Notes under the pieces: generated by a model
Told to the model about the DNA's origin: nothing
The model's database searches: none
What the model saw: the letters and a program-made list of their open reading frames with translations, nothing else
In this document: piece by piece, positions 43,546 to 52,136 of the stretch
Layout of the letters: each line of letters begins with the position of its first letter
Numbering within the stretch: position 1 is the stretch's first letter
Made by a program: the position numbers and the translations under genes
Assembly: GCA_018268315.1 (NCBI GenBank)
Contig: JAFDWU010000001.1
Location: forward strand, 473,280 to 537,279
DNA from: Armatimonadota bacterium
GTDB lineage: Bacteria; Armatimonadota; Fimbriimonadia; Fimbriimonadales; Fimbriimonadaceae
Length of the DNA stretch: 64,000 nucleotides
Reading direction: 5' to 3'

Positions 43546-44151
43546 ATGCGTCCTTTGGCTCTCCTTATAGTGCTCGCACCCTCTCTTGGGTTCGCGGATC
43601 ACTTGATTACGATCCCCGTCGGCTATAAGGTGCCGGATGGCCTGCTGCGCATAGAAGGATTCGCCGACGTGCGAGACCACACTCGCTGGTTCGGACGCTT
43701 TGACGCCCCCGTCAACGACTCGTTCGACATTACGATTCGCGGCGGCGAGGACGGAACAAGCCGGTACACAACCTTCGATTTCTCCTACAACTTCTTTGCG
43801 CCATTCATCGACTTCGGCCCCGGCATCAGCATTGGCGTGCAGGATGCCCTTGACCGCACGCCCGAGCGGAACCGTTTCTACACCGCCATCACCTACCGTT
43901 TTGGGGCTGACACAAAGGTGAATCCGCGTGATCCGGGAGAGGTCACGGTTGGATTCTTCGCGGGACACCGACCGAGCCCGCTGCTAGGCGTTACCATTCC
44001 GGTTTCCAGCCAGCTTCACCTTATCGGGGATTACAACGGCTACATCAGGAGCGCGGGATTTGAGATTCGTCCGTCGCGGGAGCTTGGACTGCGGCTTTAT
44101 TGGCAGGAGACTCACACTCTGGCGACTCTGACGCTTCAAAAGCGCTTTTAA
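43546..44151 (+). CDS. Small secreted barrel-like protein
   Basis: A protein of 201 residues. The signal peptide is RPLALLIVLAPSLGFA. The mature part shows alternating strands with aromatic ends (TFDFSYNFFAPFIDFG, RFYTAITYRFGADTK, HLIGDYNGYIRSAGFEIR) and ends in phenylalanine (TLQKRF), as outer-membrane barrels do. It resembles YjbH-type or small OmpW-sized barrels. It lies 23 bases after the CBS gene and may share its transcript. Its last 107 bases overlap the convergent plsC gene. Confidence 0.75.
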   Translation: MRPLALLIVLAPSLGFADHLITIPVGYKVPDGLLRIEGFADVRDHTRWFGRFDAPVNDSFDITIRGGEDGTSRYTTFDFSYNFFAPFIDFGPGISIGVQDALDRTPERNRFYTAITYRFGADTKVNPRDPGEVTVGFFAGHRPSPLLGVTIPVSSQLHLIGDYNGYIRSAGFEIRPSRELGLRLYWQETHTLATLTLQKRF

Positions 44152-44791
44152 GCATCAGGCCATCCTGAGCGCAAAGCGCCCTGATCCTGCGCTCCAACTC
44201 ATGGGCGAAGTTGGTGGTCTTCTCCTTTTCGCTTTCGCCCGGAATATCGTTCAAGGTGAACGGTTCCCCCAGGCGCACGGTTATTCGATGCCATTTCGGA
44301 AACTTGGCCCCTTTTGGCATCACCACCTGCGAGCCATTCACGCCAATCGGGACCACTTGAGCGTTGCCACGCTTGGCTAGTAAGCAGATGCCTCGGTTAA
44401 TCGGCCCCATCGTCACCCCGTCGCCGCGCGTGCCCTCGGGAAACATGAGTAGCAGCCCGCCGCTCTCCAATATCCGAATCGCCATCTGGAAAGCCTCTTT
44501 GTCCCCGGTTCCCCGCCGAACGGGAAACACACCCCAGCTTTTCAACAGGAAGCCCAGAACGGGAACCTTGAAAAGCTCCTCCTTTGCCATCGGCTGGAAG
44601 TTTCTTGGCAGCATGCAGCCGATCGCGGGAGGATCGAGGTTGCTCATGTGGTTTGGCGCGAGGATTACCGGCCCTTTCATCGGCAGGTTTTCTTTGCCGT
44701 AAATCCGCACACCGCCTACGCAGGCAAAAAGCGACCTTACGAGAAACTGGCAAATCCTAAACCAGGGGTACATCTTGTCGCGCACCTGCAT
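44045..44791 (-). CDS. plsC: 1-acyl-sn-glycerol-3-phosphate acyltransferase (PlsC family)
   Basis: A protein of 248 residues. An N-terminal membrane-associated helix precedes the acyltransferase motifs: HX4D as PNHMSNLDPPAIG, FPVRRGTGDKEA, LLMFPEGTRGDG (the glycerophosphate-binding FPEGTR) and VPIGVNGSQVV. The enzyme adds the second acyl chain in phosphatidic acid synthesis. The last 35 residues are Ser/Glu/Pro-rich and encoded antisense to the barrel-like gene; the family core ends before that, so this tail is probably non-essential. It stands 39 bases downstream of the GT-C gene on the same strand. Confidence 0.92.
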   Translation of the reverse strand: MQVRDKMYPWFRICQFLVRSLFACVGGVRIYGKENLPMKGPVILAPNHMSNLDPPAIGCMLPRNFQPMAKEELFKVPVLGFLLKSWGVFPVRRGTGDKEAFQMAIRILESGGLLLMFPEGTRGDGVTMGPINRGICLLAKRGNAQVVPIGVNGSQVVMPKGAKFPKWHRITVRLGEPFTLNDIPGESEKEKTTNFAHELERRIRALCAQDGLMLKSAFEASESPECESPANKAAVQAPATDESQIPRS

Positions 44792-44830
44792 GAGGGCCAG
44801 TGAACCTTATGCAGACCCGGTCCGTAAACC

Positions 44831-46810
44831 CTAGTCGTCGGGAACGTTCCTCAGATCGACCTCTTTCAGCGGTATCCCTTTCGCCATCAGTTCCCTCGCG
44901 ATCTCATAGCGCTCGTTTCGAATAGCAAGACCGTAAAGACCGCCGAAGAAGAAGCGGTAATTATTGGGCATTCTGCGCTCAGCCCTCACCATGTTCATCA
45001 GGTTTCCAGTCCCGAGCGTTAAGAACACCGTTGGCCGTATCTGATTCACCGAATACCGATAATCGGTCTTGCCGAAATACTTCATCCAAGCCCTACCGTG
45101 GCGACTGATGTGCAGATCGGTGAGCCCCAGAAAATCATGCGAATAGTGGTCGATCATCAAGTAGCTGGGCAGTCCAAGCCTCTCCGGTGAAATCGTGTCG
45201 GACGGAATCAGTGCATCCCGTAGGTAGGTTGCCAAGCGGCAATCCGACTGCCACTCATCCATCGACTTCGTTGAGTTGCCAATGTGGAAACTCGGGGACG
45301 TTCGCAGGAATTCTTCCCTCGGTTCCCGCCCGCCGTTCCCCAGCGTGATCGGCATAACAAGTAACCCGTTCACCCCCGAGGCTAACGCCACCGCGGGAGC
45401 GACCGGGCGAGCTAGCCGTGACCACACCTGCAATCCATAGCACCCGAAAACCGCCAACATCGGCAGATAAGGCAAAAGGAACCTTGGCTCGGGCACCCAA
45501 TCTCCGCCACCGATCAGCACCGTAACGCATTGCCAAGCCATGAGTCCAATCGCAAGCTTCGATTCAATGCGATTGCGCGTAATCCATATTCCCACCGCCG
45601 CCAGAAGAATCGGAAAGATGTGCATTTGCACGAAGGACTTGAGATAGAGGGTCCCCGTGGCAATCTGAATATCGTAGATGATCTTGCTCCACTCAATCGG
45701 CGATTTGGCGGTGACGGAGTTTGGGACGAGGGCATGATAATAGGCAAGCCGAAACGCCTCGAGCGAGATGGCAAGGACTAAGCCAGGCGCTAGGCATATC
45801 AGCGACTGCTTGAACTTCGTCCCGCTGAATAAAAGAACGAGCCAGTAGATGGGGACGAAGGCGAGCGCCTCTGGACGGACTGCCGCCAGCAATCCAAGAC
45901 AAAGACTCGTCCATCGAGCGCGGCCCGCGGCCGCAGAAACGATCGTTAACACCAGCAGCAGAGCTTGCAAGCCAGATTCGAGTCCGCCGCCGACGCATCG
46001 CCATAGTGTGGGACTCAGCATGAAGGCAAGCAGGACAAGGCTCACCTGCCAAACCGGGGCCCCCGTGCGGCGGCATCCAAACCGGAACGCGACTGCAAAC
46101 GCTATCGCGCCGCATAGAATGCCAACCCAAACGCCGAAGACCTCTATCGGCGCCCCGCTCAGAATCCCAAACGCCGAAACCAGCACCCACAGGAGATTCG
46201 AGTAGCCCTCCACTCGCTCGCCGGCGTTGAACGTCAGCCCCTTGCCGTGAACCAAGTTCCAGGCGTAGCGATACGAGATATAGGCGTCGTCGATTACCCA
46301 CAAATTGACGAAGCTGAGATACAGCACCATGAGCGCAGCAAGCGCGCACCCTGCTATGAGCAGGTGGGGTGGTTGGGACTCGCCCCCCGCCGGAAGCCGG
46401 TAGCCTAGAACGCGAACAACCGGGCGGGAATACGGCTCAAGCAGCCGGTCTATCGATTCCCAGTAGAACAGAGTAAAGAAGGCGGCCAGACCAAGCCCGA
46501 GGTAGGCGGCAACGTCTCCCAGGCGCAAAACGAGCATCGCCACCCCCACGTCGAACCCAACCGAGTTGCTAAGAGATAGCCAGGCGATCGTCACTGCCGC
46601 CCCCAGCAGCATAGAAACCACCCAGGACAGGAGCGTTCGGGGGCGCGCCAGCGCGGCGATTCCCAAAGCTAACGAAAGAAGAAAGGGGGCCGGCGGATAC
46701 GGTTGCAGAAAAAGCTGCGGCAGCAACCAAGCGGCACAGACCTTTGCCGCCAAGCGAACATTTGGCTGCGATGAAATCTGGATTAGCCGTTGCCTGAGTG
46801 CCGGGCCCAT
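44831..46810 (-). CDS. Multi-pass GT-C-type glycosyltransferase membrane protein
   Basis: A protein of 659 residues with about twelve membrane helices. After the third helix group comes the first lumenal loop with [20 protein letters not shown] and [18 protein letters not shown]. This DDAYI and GERVEGYSN signature marks a large family of membrane glycosyltransferases of the GT-C superfamily, which use lipid-linked sugars; the DD pair is the proposed catalytic acid site. The C-terminal 150 residues are soluble ([15 protein letters not shown]). The substrate is unknown. It is upstream of plsC on the same strand. Confidence 0.82.
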   Translation of the reverse strand: MGPALRQRLIQISSQPNVRLAAKVCAAWLLPQLFLQPYPPAPFLLSLALGIAALARPRTLLSWVVSMLLGAAVTIAWLSLSNSVGFDVGVAMLVLRLGDVAAYLGLGLAAFFTLFYWESIDRLLEPYSRPVVRVLGYRLPAGGESQPPHLLIAGCALAALMVLYLSFVNLWVIDDAYISYRYAWNLVHGKGLTFNAGERVEGYSNLLWVLVSAFGILSGAPIEVFGVWVGILCGAIAFAVAFRFGCRRTGAPVWQVSLVLLAFMLSPTLWRCVGGGLESGLQALLLVLTIVSAAAGRARWTSLCLGLLAAVRPEALAFVPIYWLVLLFSGTKFKQSLICLAPGLVLAISLEAFRLAYYHALVPNSVTAKSPIEWSKIIYDIQIATGTLYLKSFVQMHIFPILLAAVGIWITRNRIESKLAIGLMAWQCVTVLIGGGDWVPEPRFLLPYLPMLAVFGCYGLQVWSRLARPVAPAVALASGVNGLLVMPITLGNGGREPREEFLRTSPSFHIGNSTKSMDEWQSDCRLATYLRDALIPSDTISPERLGLPSYLMIDHYSHDFLGLTDLHISRHGRAWMKYFGKTDYRYSVNQIRPTVFLTLGTGNLMNMVRAERRMPNNYRFFFGGLYGLAIRNERYEIARELMAKGIPLKEVDLRNVPDD

Positions 46811-46841
46811 GGGTTTATGACTCTAGCCCAGGCGACGCGCT

Positions 46842-47387
46842 TTAATCCCGAGGAGATACGGAAAGGGTGAGCGAGATCCGCTTGGCCCCTTCGCTCTTCT
46901 GGTTCCTGGTCTCCGCAAACATATTCCCAATTTCTTTGACCAACTCCCAGAGCCGAGCGCTCTGCTCCTTAGTAAATTCACCCTCGAATCGGCTGAACAT
47001 CATCGTGCTCAGGACTTCTACCGAGTTGCGGCTGGCCGCTTTCTCGTAGTCATCCCAAGATCGCTTCCACAGCTTTCGCGCCGCCTCGTGGGTCGCCTTC
47101 ATCAACTCGTCCTGGTTTGGAACTCGGTAATCGACAAAGAAACGGTGAGCGGCGGCTTCGTATAGAACACCATTCTTTCCTCTCGGGCCTATGACGTTCA
47201 GCAGACCAAGACCTGCCATACGCTTCAAGTGATAGGTAACCCCTGGCGCAGAAGTTCCGAGCATTGCTGCAATTTCGCTCGCGGATTTCGGCCCGTCTGA
47301 ACGCAGGCGATTGATGATCTCGTTACCAATCGGTGATCCAATCGCCCGAATCTGTTCCGGGTCGGTGATTATAATTTCTTCTTTCAT
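46842..47387 (-). CDS. ArsR-type winged-helix transcriptional regulator
   Basis: A protein of 181 residues. The N-terminal winged helix (ITDPEQIRAIGSPIGNEIIN, then SASEIAAMLGTSAPGVTYHL) has the layout of ArsR/HTH_20 regulators. The C-terminal 100 residues are helical with no metal-binding cysteines (YEAAAHRFFVDYRVPN), so the ligand is probably not a metal. It is divergent from the DUF3291 gene. A perfect inverted repeat in the 83-base shared gap overlaps its ribosome-site region, which suggests that it represses itself and its neighbour. Confidence 0.85.
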   Translation of the reverse strand: MKEEIIITDPEQIRAIGSPIGNEIINRLRSDGPKSASEIAAMLGTSAPGVTYHLKRMAGLGLLNVIGPRGKNGVLYEAAAHRFFVDYRVPNQDELMKATHEAARKLWKRSWDDYEKAASRNSVEVLSTMMFSRFEGEFTKEQSARLWELVKEIGNMFAETRNQKSEGAKRISLTLSVSPRD

Positions 47388-47388
47388 C

Positions 47389-47417
47389 TTTTCAAATTGT
47401 TTGCGAATCTTTGAAAA
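47389..47417. promoter_or_regulatory. Candidate operator in the ArsR/DUF3291 divergent gap
   Basis: TTTTCAAA (47389-47396) and its exact complement TTTGAAAA (47410-47417) are separated by 13 bases, giving half-sites about two helical turns apart. The left half lies just before the regulator's ATG; the right half sits inside the promoter region of the DUF3291 gene. A dimeric regulator could cover both. Confidence 0.55.
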
Positions 47418-47430
47418 CGTGCTGTATTAT
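47401..47430 (+). promoter_or_regulatory. Likely promoter of the DUF3291 gene
   Basis: TTGCGA (47401-47406) and TATTAT (47425-47430) are 18 bases apart, with the start codon 40 bases beyond. The right operator half overlaps the spacer, so a bound regulator would block polymerase. Confidence 0.5.
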
Positions 47431-47470
47431 TACTGTTCGCGTGACTATTTTAACGCGCAGAAGGACTTTT

Positions 47471-47923
47471 ATGAGTAAATACCATCTTGCCGAGTTCAAT
47501 GTTGCCCTTCTGCAAGCCCCGATCGACGACCCGATGATGGCGGATTTTGTCGTTCTACTCGCTCCCGTCAACGCTTTGGCTGATGCCGCACCCGGCTTTG
47601 TTTGGCGTTTGCAGGGGCCAAAAGGCGATTCGACAACGTTCCGCATGTATGGAGACGAGCCGGTGTTGGTGAATATGTCGGTCTGGGAAGATATTCAGCC
47701 GCTAATGGATTACGTTTACCGAGCCTCGCACCTTGATGTGATGCGCCAAAAGGCGACTTGGTTTGAAAAGACGGAGGGGGCGTCGTACGCGCTATGGTGG
47801 ATTCCCGCTGGCGAAATCCCAACCCCCGAAGAGGGCAAAGCTAGGCTGGAATATTTAAAAGCCAACGGCCCCAGCCAGTATGCGTTCACCTTCCCGAAGC
47901 CGTTCCCCGCTCCGGTTGAATAG
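47471..47923 (+). CDS. DUF3291-domain protein
   Basis: A protein of 150 residues with the small ferredoxin-like (dimeric alpha/beta barrel) fold of DUF3291. YHLAEFNVALLQAPIDDP is the N-terminal signature. APGFVWRLQGPKGDST and VNMSVWEDIQPLMDYVY follow, then WWIPAGEIPTPEEGKARLEY. The family is uncharacterised; related ABM-fold proteins are monooxygenases or carry haem-degrading activity, but no catalytic residue is evident. The start at 47471 is preferred over an upstream frame because of the family N-terminus. The divergent ArsR-type gene probably controls it. Confidence 0.88.
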   Translation: MSKYHLAEFNVALLQAPIDDPMMADFVVLLAPVNALADAAPGFVWRLQGPKGDSTTFRMYGDEPVLVNMSVWEDIQPLMDYVYRASHLDVMRQKATWFEKTEGASYALWWIPAGEIPTPEEGKARLEYLKANGPSQYAFTFPKPFPAPVE

Positions 47924-47940
47924 CTCATTGGGTTGGAGTG

Positions 47941-48096
47941 CAACCACAGAGGGCACAGAACCACTGCAATAATGATTTAGCTGTCGTTTTGGATTTTGCT
48001 TCTAGCACACCCAGGGCTAACGCCCCGGACGCCCGTCAGGCGCCTGCCTGTTCCAAGTCTTCCTTCCGTGTCTTCTGTGTCCTCAGTGGTTCAAAA
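47941..48096. repeat. Inverted pair of ACCAC/CACAG-type repeat units
   Basis: A unit near 47941-47966 (ACCACAGAGGGCACAGA) and a reverse-complement relative near 48062-48092 share ACCAC-N3-GG-N-CACAGA, about 100 bases apart. The space between holds a GC-rich hairpin (GGGCTAACGCCC). Similar ACCAC-GAGG-CACAG units recur in several bacterial genomes. A third degenerate unit (ACCACGGAG) lies at 48151 near the ribosome site of the next gene. Confidence 0.5.
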
Positions 48097-48172
48097 CATT
48101 CCCAAGGCACCATGCTGATAGAATCGCACTTGTGTCCAGTAGACCACCAACCACGGAGAAGCAGCCTAAGTA

Positions 48173-49021
48173 GTGCAAACGATACTCTGGACCTTGCTGG
48201 CCCTGGTCTCCTTCGCCGCCAACTCGATGCTCTGCCGAGCGGCTTTGGATTCCCACACCATCGACGCCGCCTCCTTCACCATGATCCGGCTACTCTCCGG
48301 CGCGGTGATGCTCGCCCTCCTGGTGGCAATTCCACAGCGCAAAGCCCCTTGGTCCGTCGATGGCAATCTCATTTCCGCCCTCGCGCTGTTCGTGTACGCC
48401 ATTGCCTTCTCGTTCGCCTACCTCAGCCTTGGCGCGGGAACCGGCGCGCTCATCCTTTTCACCTTTGTTCAAATCACGATGCTTGCCATTGGCATCATCA
48501 AGGGTGAACACCCCAAGCCGCTTGAGATTGTTGGCATGCTGGTTGCGCTTGGCGGGGTGGTCTACCTAGTCCTGCCGGGGCTGAAGGCCCCGCCGCTGCT
48601 TAGCGCCGCGCTGATGGCCTGCGCGGGTGCCGCTTGGGGTCTGTACTCGTTTAGGGGAAGGTCCGCGCCAAACGCGATCGCCGCCACCGCCGGAAACATG
48701 GCGATTGCCGCGCCGTTCGGGCTTCTGGTTTGGTTGACGACCGGAGCGCACACGGACTGGGCGCCTCGCGGAGCGCTGCTTGCGGCCATATCCGGTGCGA
48801 TCACCTCCGGGCTAGGTTATGTTTGCTGGTACAAGGCGCTGCCTGGCCTTTCCTCCACCCGCGCCGCGGTGGTCCAGCTGTCGGTGCCTGCGCTAACCGC
48901 CGTCGGCGCTGTCCTGATTCTGAACGAGGAGTTCACTCCCCGCCGCGTCGCTGCCACGGTTCTCACGCTTGGCGGAGTGGCGATCACGATCGCCGCCCAT
49001 CAAATGAAAAGGGACGGGTGA
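48173..49021 (+). CDS. EamA/DMT-superfamily transporter
   Basis: A protein of 282 residues with ten predicted membrane helices in two EamA halves. The first half begins TILWTLLALVSFAANSMLCR; the second contains AACAGAAWGLYSFRGR-like sequence and ends LGGVAITIAAHQ. Members export amino acids, nucleotides or other metabolites; the substrate cannot be deduced. The GTG start at 48173 follows CGGAGAAG about 12 bases upstream. The stop codon lies inside a palindromic terminator. No regulator is adjacent. Confidence 0.88.
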   Translation: MQTILWTLLALVSFAANSMLCRAALDSHTIDAASFTMIRLLSGAVMLALLVAIPQRKAPWSVDGNLISALALFVYAIAFSFAYLSLGAGTGALILFTFVQITMLAIGIIKGEHPKPLEIVGMLVALGGVVYLVLPGLKAPPLLSAALMACAGAAWGLYSFRGRSAPNAIAATAGNMAIAAPFGLLVWLTTGAHTDWAPRGALLAAISGAITSGLGYVCWYKALPGLSSTRAAVVQLSVPALTAVGAVLILNEEFTPRRVAATVLTLGGVAITIAAHQMKRDG

Positions 49022-49034
49022 ATTCACCCGCCCC
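49011..49034. terminator. Palindromic terminator overlapping the transporter stop
   Basis: GGGTGAATTCACCC within a 16-bp perfect palindrome (49015-49030), extended by GGG/CCC with one mismatch, forms a strong stem over the transporter's stop codon. It lies between convergent genes and may act on both strands; no T-run follows. Confidence 0.55.
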
Positions 49035-49062
49035 AACCTTAAACTAGTAGGCCGTGTCGACC

Positions 49063-49704
49063 TTACTTCTTGCGCTTGCGAAGAAGTGCGGCAACGCCAA
49101 GCGACAGAGCAGCCATCGAGGCAGGCTCTGGAACCGCATCCGCGTCCAACTTCACGTTATCAATGATTCCGGCATGGAGCTGGACCGACGTGAAGACCAG
49201 CGAGTAGACGCCGGTGGTCGGCGCAACGAACGACTTTGTGATGTGGATGAAGTCCGAGAACGGATCGGTTGCCGAGAAGATCGGTCCTCCAAAAACGCTC
49301 GTGCCGTTCGTGACGTCAAAGTTCAACTGGCCGCCGGGAACGCCGAACTGGGTGCCAAAGTCAGCCTGATCAAACGACAATGTGTAGCTGCTGCCACCCA
49401 CAAGCGAAACATCCTGATGGATGCTGCCAAGGCCGACGCCGGTTGCCAGGTAGGCAAACTGAACGCCGTCAGTTGCGTTGTGCCAGGCGACACCGCTGTC
49501 TGCGTTTCCATTGCTGATAATGAAAGGCAAACCGAAGTCGGCGATCCATCCCGAACCCATGATTTGGCCATTGCCAAATCCCATCTTTCCGCCCGGATTC
49601 AGCGCCGGATCTTCAAAACTTCCATTGACCAGCGAAGCAGAAGCGCTCGCTGCTACCGCAAGCAGCGCGCCCGCAAAAAAATAACTCCTAAAAATAATAG
49701 ACAT
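49063..49704 (-). CDS. PEP-CTERM sorting-domain secreted protein
   Basis: A protein of 213 residues. The signal peptide is FFAGALLAVAASASA, from the ATG at 49704 with GGAGAG before it. The mature beta-rich part (LVNGSFEDPALNPGG, then FDQADFGTQFGVPGGQLNF) resembles DUF642-type carbohydrate-binding-like domains. The C-terminus is a textbook PEP-CTERM signal: VPEPASMAALSLGVAALL followed by RKRKK. Such proteins are processed by an exosortase and linked to exopolysaccharide. The exosortase is not in this window. The upstream region has a TATACT -10-like box about 30 bases before the start. Confidence 0.92.
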   Translation of the reverse strand: MSIIFRSYFFAGALLAVAASASASLVNGSFEDPALNPGGKMGFGNGQIMGSGWIADFGLPFIISNGNADSGVAWHNATDGVQFAYLATGVGLGSIHQDVSLVGGSSYTLSFDQADFGTQFGVPGGQLNFDVTNGTSVFGGPIFSATDPFSDFIHITKSFVAPTTGVYSLVFTSVQLHAGIIDNVKLDADAVPEPASMAALSLGVAALLRKRKK

Positions 49705-49905
49705 ACACTCTCCAAAAGGCTAGTATACGCCGCATTGGGCAGTGCTTCGTACACTATTTTGCGAATCTGGAGAGCGGCCCAGTTTTATGTCATGGGGGTG
49801 CGGCCTTCGCTTGAGAGACTTCCGCTCAAACGTCACATTGCGGCAGTGAAAACGAGCGCCGAATAAGCTGGAAGCGCACGTTGGACTTGAAAACGCCAAC
49901 ACCGG

Positions 49906-50880
49906 CTAGTTAGGCTTGAGCACCCAAAGACTCGGCTTTCCGCCGACATTCTTCAGTGCCACATAGACGAGGTGGGTGGTTTGATCGACCGAGACAGTGT
50001 GAGCGTTTGCTGCCCGGAACTTACCCATGGGTCTTAAACCTTGTTTCCCAGCCGCGAAGACATCCACCGCCCCGCCTTCACAACCCACGTAGAGCCGCTG
50101 TAGCCCCTCGTCAAAAGCAAGTACATCCGGGCCCTCGGTCACGTCGAAAGACTGCAATACCTTCATGCTTCGAAGGTCAGCTACAAGGAGCTTGTTGTTA
50201 CCTTCACAGGAAATATAGGCAATGCGCTTTGGCGCGTCGATGTAAAAGCCATGCGGATGGTCGCTTCCAGCAAGAGGATAACGGCCGACGATCTTCTGGG
50301 TGCCCGGATCGATCGAAACCATTTCGTTTTTGGTCTGCACCGCGACCCAAATAAGTTTCCCAACGGGATCATAGTGCGTGTTGCCCGCCTCACCTCCCAG
50401 CGGGATAGATCCGAGGCTTCGGTTCGTCCGAGCGTCGATAACGAGATCCTTGCCGCCGGATTCGTCGGACACAAACAGCTTCCGCAGCCCTGGGACGTAG
50501 GCAATGCCGTCTGGGAAGTCAGCTCCTGGAACTCGGGTGAGCACATTGTTCGTCTTGAGGTCAGCGACAACAACTTCGTGAGTACCCGCCGCCGAGCCGT
50601 AAAACTTGCCCTCGGCCGGGACGGCGAGTACGCCGGTGACCGTCTTGTAGCCTGGCAGATTAGCGACTACCCGCTGCGTCTTGGTATCGACGATAATCAG
50701 CTTGCCAGCGCCCATGTGAGACAGGTACAGAAGGCCGCTCTGCTGATCCATGCTCTGATAGTCCAGCCGCGTCGGGCTGTCCGGCAACGGTATCTCTGCG
50801 ATCTTTTTAAGGGGCTGTTGGGCAAGTGCGGAACACCCACTAAGTGCGACGAAAGCGGTAAGCGAAAGAAGTGCCTTCAT
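49906..50880 (-). CDS. YncE-like seven-bladed beta-propeller lipoprotein
   Basis: A protein of 324 residues. The N-terminus is a lipoprotein signal with lipobox LSGC (residue 16). The mature part is a YVTN/YncE-type propeller: repeated blades such as GKLIIVDTKTQRVVANLPGY, HEVVVADLKTNNVLTRVPGA, KDLVIDARTNRSLGSIPLGG and NKLLVADLRSMKVLQSFDVT. Such proteins bind peptides, DNA or cell-wall ligands, or act as scaffolds; no catalytic motif is seen. It stands alone, with tRNA-Thr and tRNA-Tyr upstream on the same strand. About 200 gene-free bases separate it from the PEP-CTERM gene. Confidence 0.9.
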   Translation of the reverse strand: MKALLSLTAFVALSGCSALAQQPLKKIAEIPLPDSPTRLDYQSMDQQSGLLYLSHMGAGKLIIVDTKTQRVVANLPGYKTVTGVLAVPAEGKFYGSAAGTHEVVVADLKTNNVLTRVPGADFPDGIAYVPGLRKLFVSDESGGKDLVIDARTNRSLGSIPLGGEAGNTHYDPVGKLIWVAVQTKNEMVSIDPGTQKIVGRYPLAGSDHPHGFYIDAPKRIAYISCEGNNKLLVADLRSMKVLQSFDVTEGPDVLAFDEGLQRLYVGCEGGAVDVFAAGKQGLRPMGKFRAANAHTVSVDQTTHLVYVALKNVGGKPSLWVLKPN

Positions 50881-50964
50881 AGCGGTACGCCACCGCCATC
50901 ATAGCCCTAAAGGGCGCCCTTTATGCATCGGGGTACCCATGTGTCCGGAATGGACAGCTAAAGC

Positions 50965-51039
50965 TGGAGCCCTCGACGAGAATTGAACCCGTGACCTCTT
51001 CTTTACCAAAGAAGTGCTCTGCCGCTGAGCTACGAGGGC
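50965..51039 (-). tRNA. tRNA-Thr (anticodon GGT)
   Basis: 75 bases with CCA encoded. Acceptor GCCCTCG pairs with CGAGGGC. The anticodon stem CTTCT/AGAAG holds loop TTGGTAA, giving anticodon GGT (reads ACC and ACU). GGTTCAATTCT forms the T arm. It is 9 bases behind tRNA-Tyr, so both are probably cut from one transcript. Confidence 0.95.
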
Positions 51040-51048
51040 CTGATTTTC

Positions 51049-51133
51049 TGGTGGGGAGTGCAGGATTCGAACCTGCGAAGGCATCGCCGACAGATTTACA
51101 GTCTGTTCCCATTGGCCACTCGGGCAACTCCCC
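51049..51133 (-). tRNA. tRNA-Tyr (anticodon GTA)
   Basis: 85 bases with CCA encoded. Acceptor GGGGAGT pairs with ACTCCCC. The anticodon stem ACAGA/TCTGT holds loop CTGTAAA, giving GTA. A long variable arm and GGTTCGAATCC in the T arm are typical of bacterial tRNA-Tyr. Confidence 0.95.
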
Positions 51134-51218
51134 ACAAACTGCGCGTTGAATAATACCTGACGTACCTGCCACGCGCACCCACTTTTCTATTCGGCATGCG
51201 CGTGGCTTAAACCCAGTC

Positions 51219-52127
51219 CTAGAACAAACCTTCCAGCGAGAGGTACCGCTCGCCGGTGTCGTAGCAGAAGGTCAGCACCGTCGCCCCGTTCGGAATATCC
51301 GGCAGCTTCTCGCTTACCGCCGCAAGCGAAGCGCCACTGGAAACACCCACGAATAGCGCCTCTTCCTTAGCGGCGCGAATCGCAAACTCAAACGCCTGCT
51401 CTTCGGTCACCTGGATGACGCCATCCAAGGTGTCTACATGGAGGTTAGAGGGAATGAACCCGGCGCCGATGCCCTGAATTCGGTGCGGGCTCGGATCGCC
51501 GCCGCTGATAACCGGAGACTTCGTCGGTTCTACCGCGAAAGTCTTCATCGCCGGGAACTTGGCCTTCAGCACTTCGCTCACACCCGTGATATGCCCGCCG
51601 GTGCCAACGCCGGTGATGAGAAAGTCGACGCCGCCAGGAAAGTCGGCAAGAATCTCTTGCGCGGTGGTCTCCTTGTGGACATCGATATTGGCCGGGTTAT
51701 CGAACTGCTGCGGCATCCAAGAGTTCGGAGTCGCGGCAATCAGCTCCTTGGCCCGCTCGATCGCGCCCTTCATTCCCTTCTCGCGAGGGGTCAGGTCGAA
51801 GGTCGCGCCGTAAGCCGACATCAGCTTTCTGCGCTCAACGGACATCGATTCCGGCATGACCAGAATCAGCTTGTAACCCTTAATCGCCGCCACCATCGCC
51901 AGCCCGATGCCGGTGTTGCCGCTCGTCGGCTCGATGATCACGCTGCCCGGCTTCAATATCCCGTGCCGCTCCGCATGCTCCACCATCGAAAGCGCGATGC
52001 GATCCTTAATGCTTCCGCCGGGGTTCGAGCGCTCCATCTTCACCCAAACGTCGTGGTTGGGGAACATGCGCCCGAGGCGAAGGTGGGGCGTGTTGCCAAT
52101 GGTGTCAAGAATGGTATGTGCTTTCAA
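51219..52127 (-). CDS. cysK: Cysteine synthase A (O-acetylserine sulfhydrylase)
   Basis: A protein of 302 residues. It makes cysteine from O-acetylserine and sulfide, using pyridoxal phosphate. [20 protein letters not shown] holds the PLP lysine, [16 protein letters not shown] the substrate loop, and [19 protein letters not shown] the phosphate loop. The C-terminal [16 protein letters not shown] is conserved. The TTG start at 52127 is supported by AGGAG six bases before it. It follows cysE by 9 bases, so the pair forms the two-step cysteine operon. Confidence 0.96.
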   Translation of the reverse strand: MKAHTILDTIGNTPHLRLGRMFPNHDVWVKMERSNPGGSIKDRIALSMVEHAERHGILKPGSVIIEPTSGNTGIGLAMVAAIKGYKLILVMPESMSVERRKLMSAYGATFDLTPREKGMKGAIERAKELIAATPNSWMPQQFDNPANIDVHKETTAQEILADFPGGVDFLITGVGTGGHITGVSEVLKAKFPAMKTFAVEPTKSPVISGGDPSPHRIQGIGAGFIPSNLHVDTLDGVIQVTEEQAFEFAIRAAKEEALFVGVSSGASLAAVSEKLPDIPNGATVLTFCYDTGERYLSLEGLF

Positions 52128-52136
52128 GTTGATCTC

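Noticed and set aside
49720-49902. A 60-codon frame between the PEP-CTERM and propeller genes
   Set aside because: No ribosome site, no motif, and it runs through the likely promoter of the PEP-CTERM gene.
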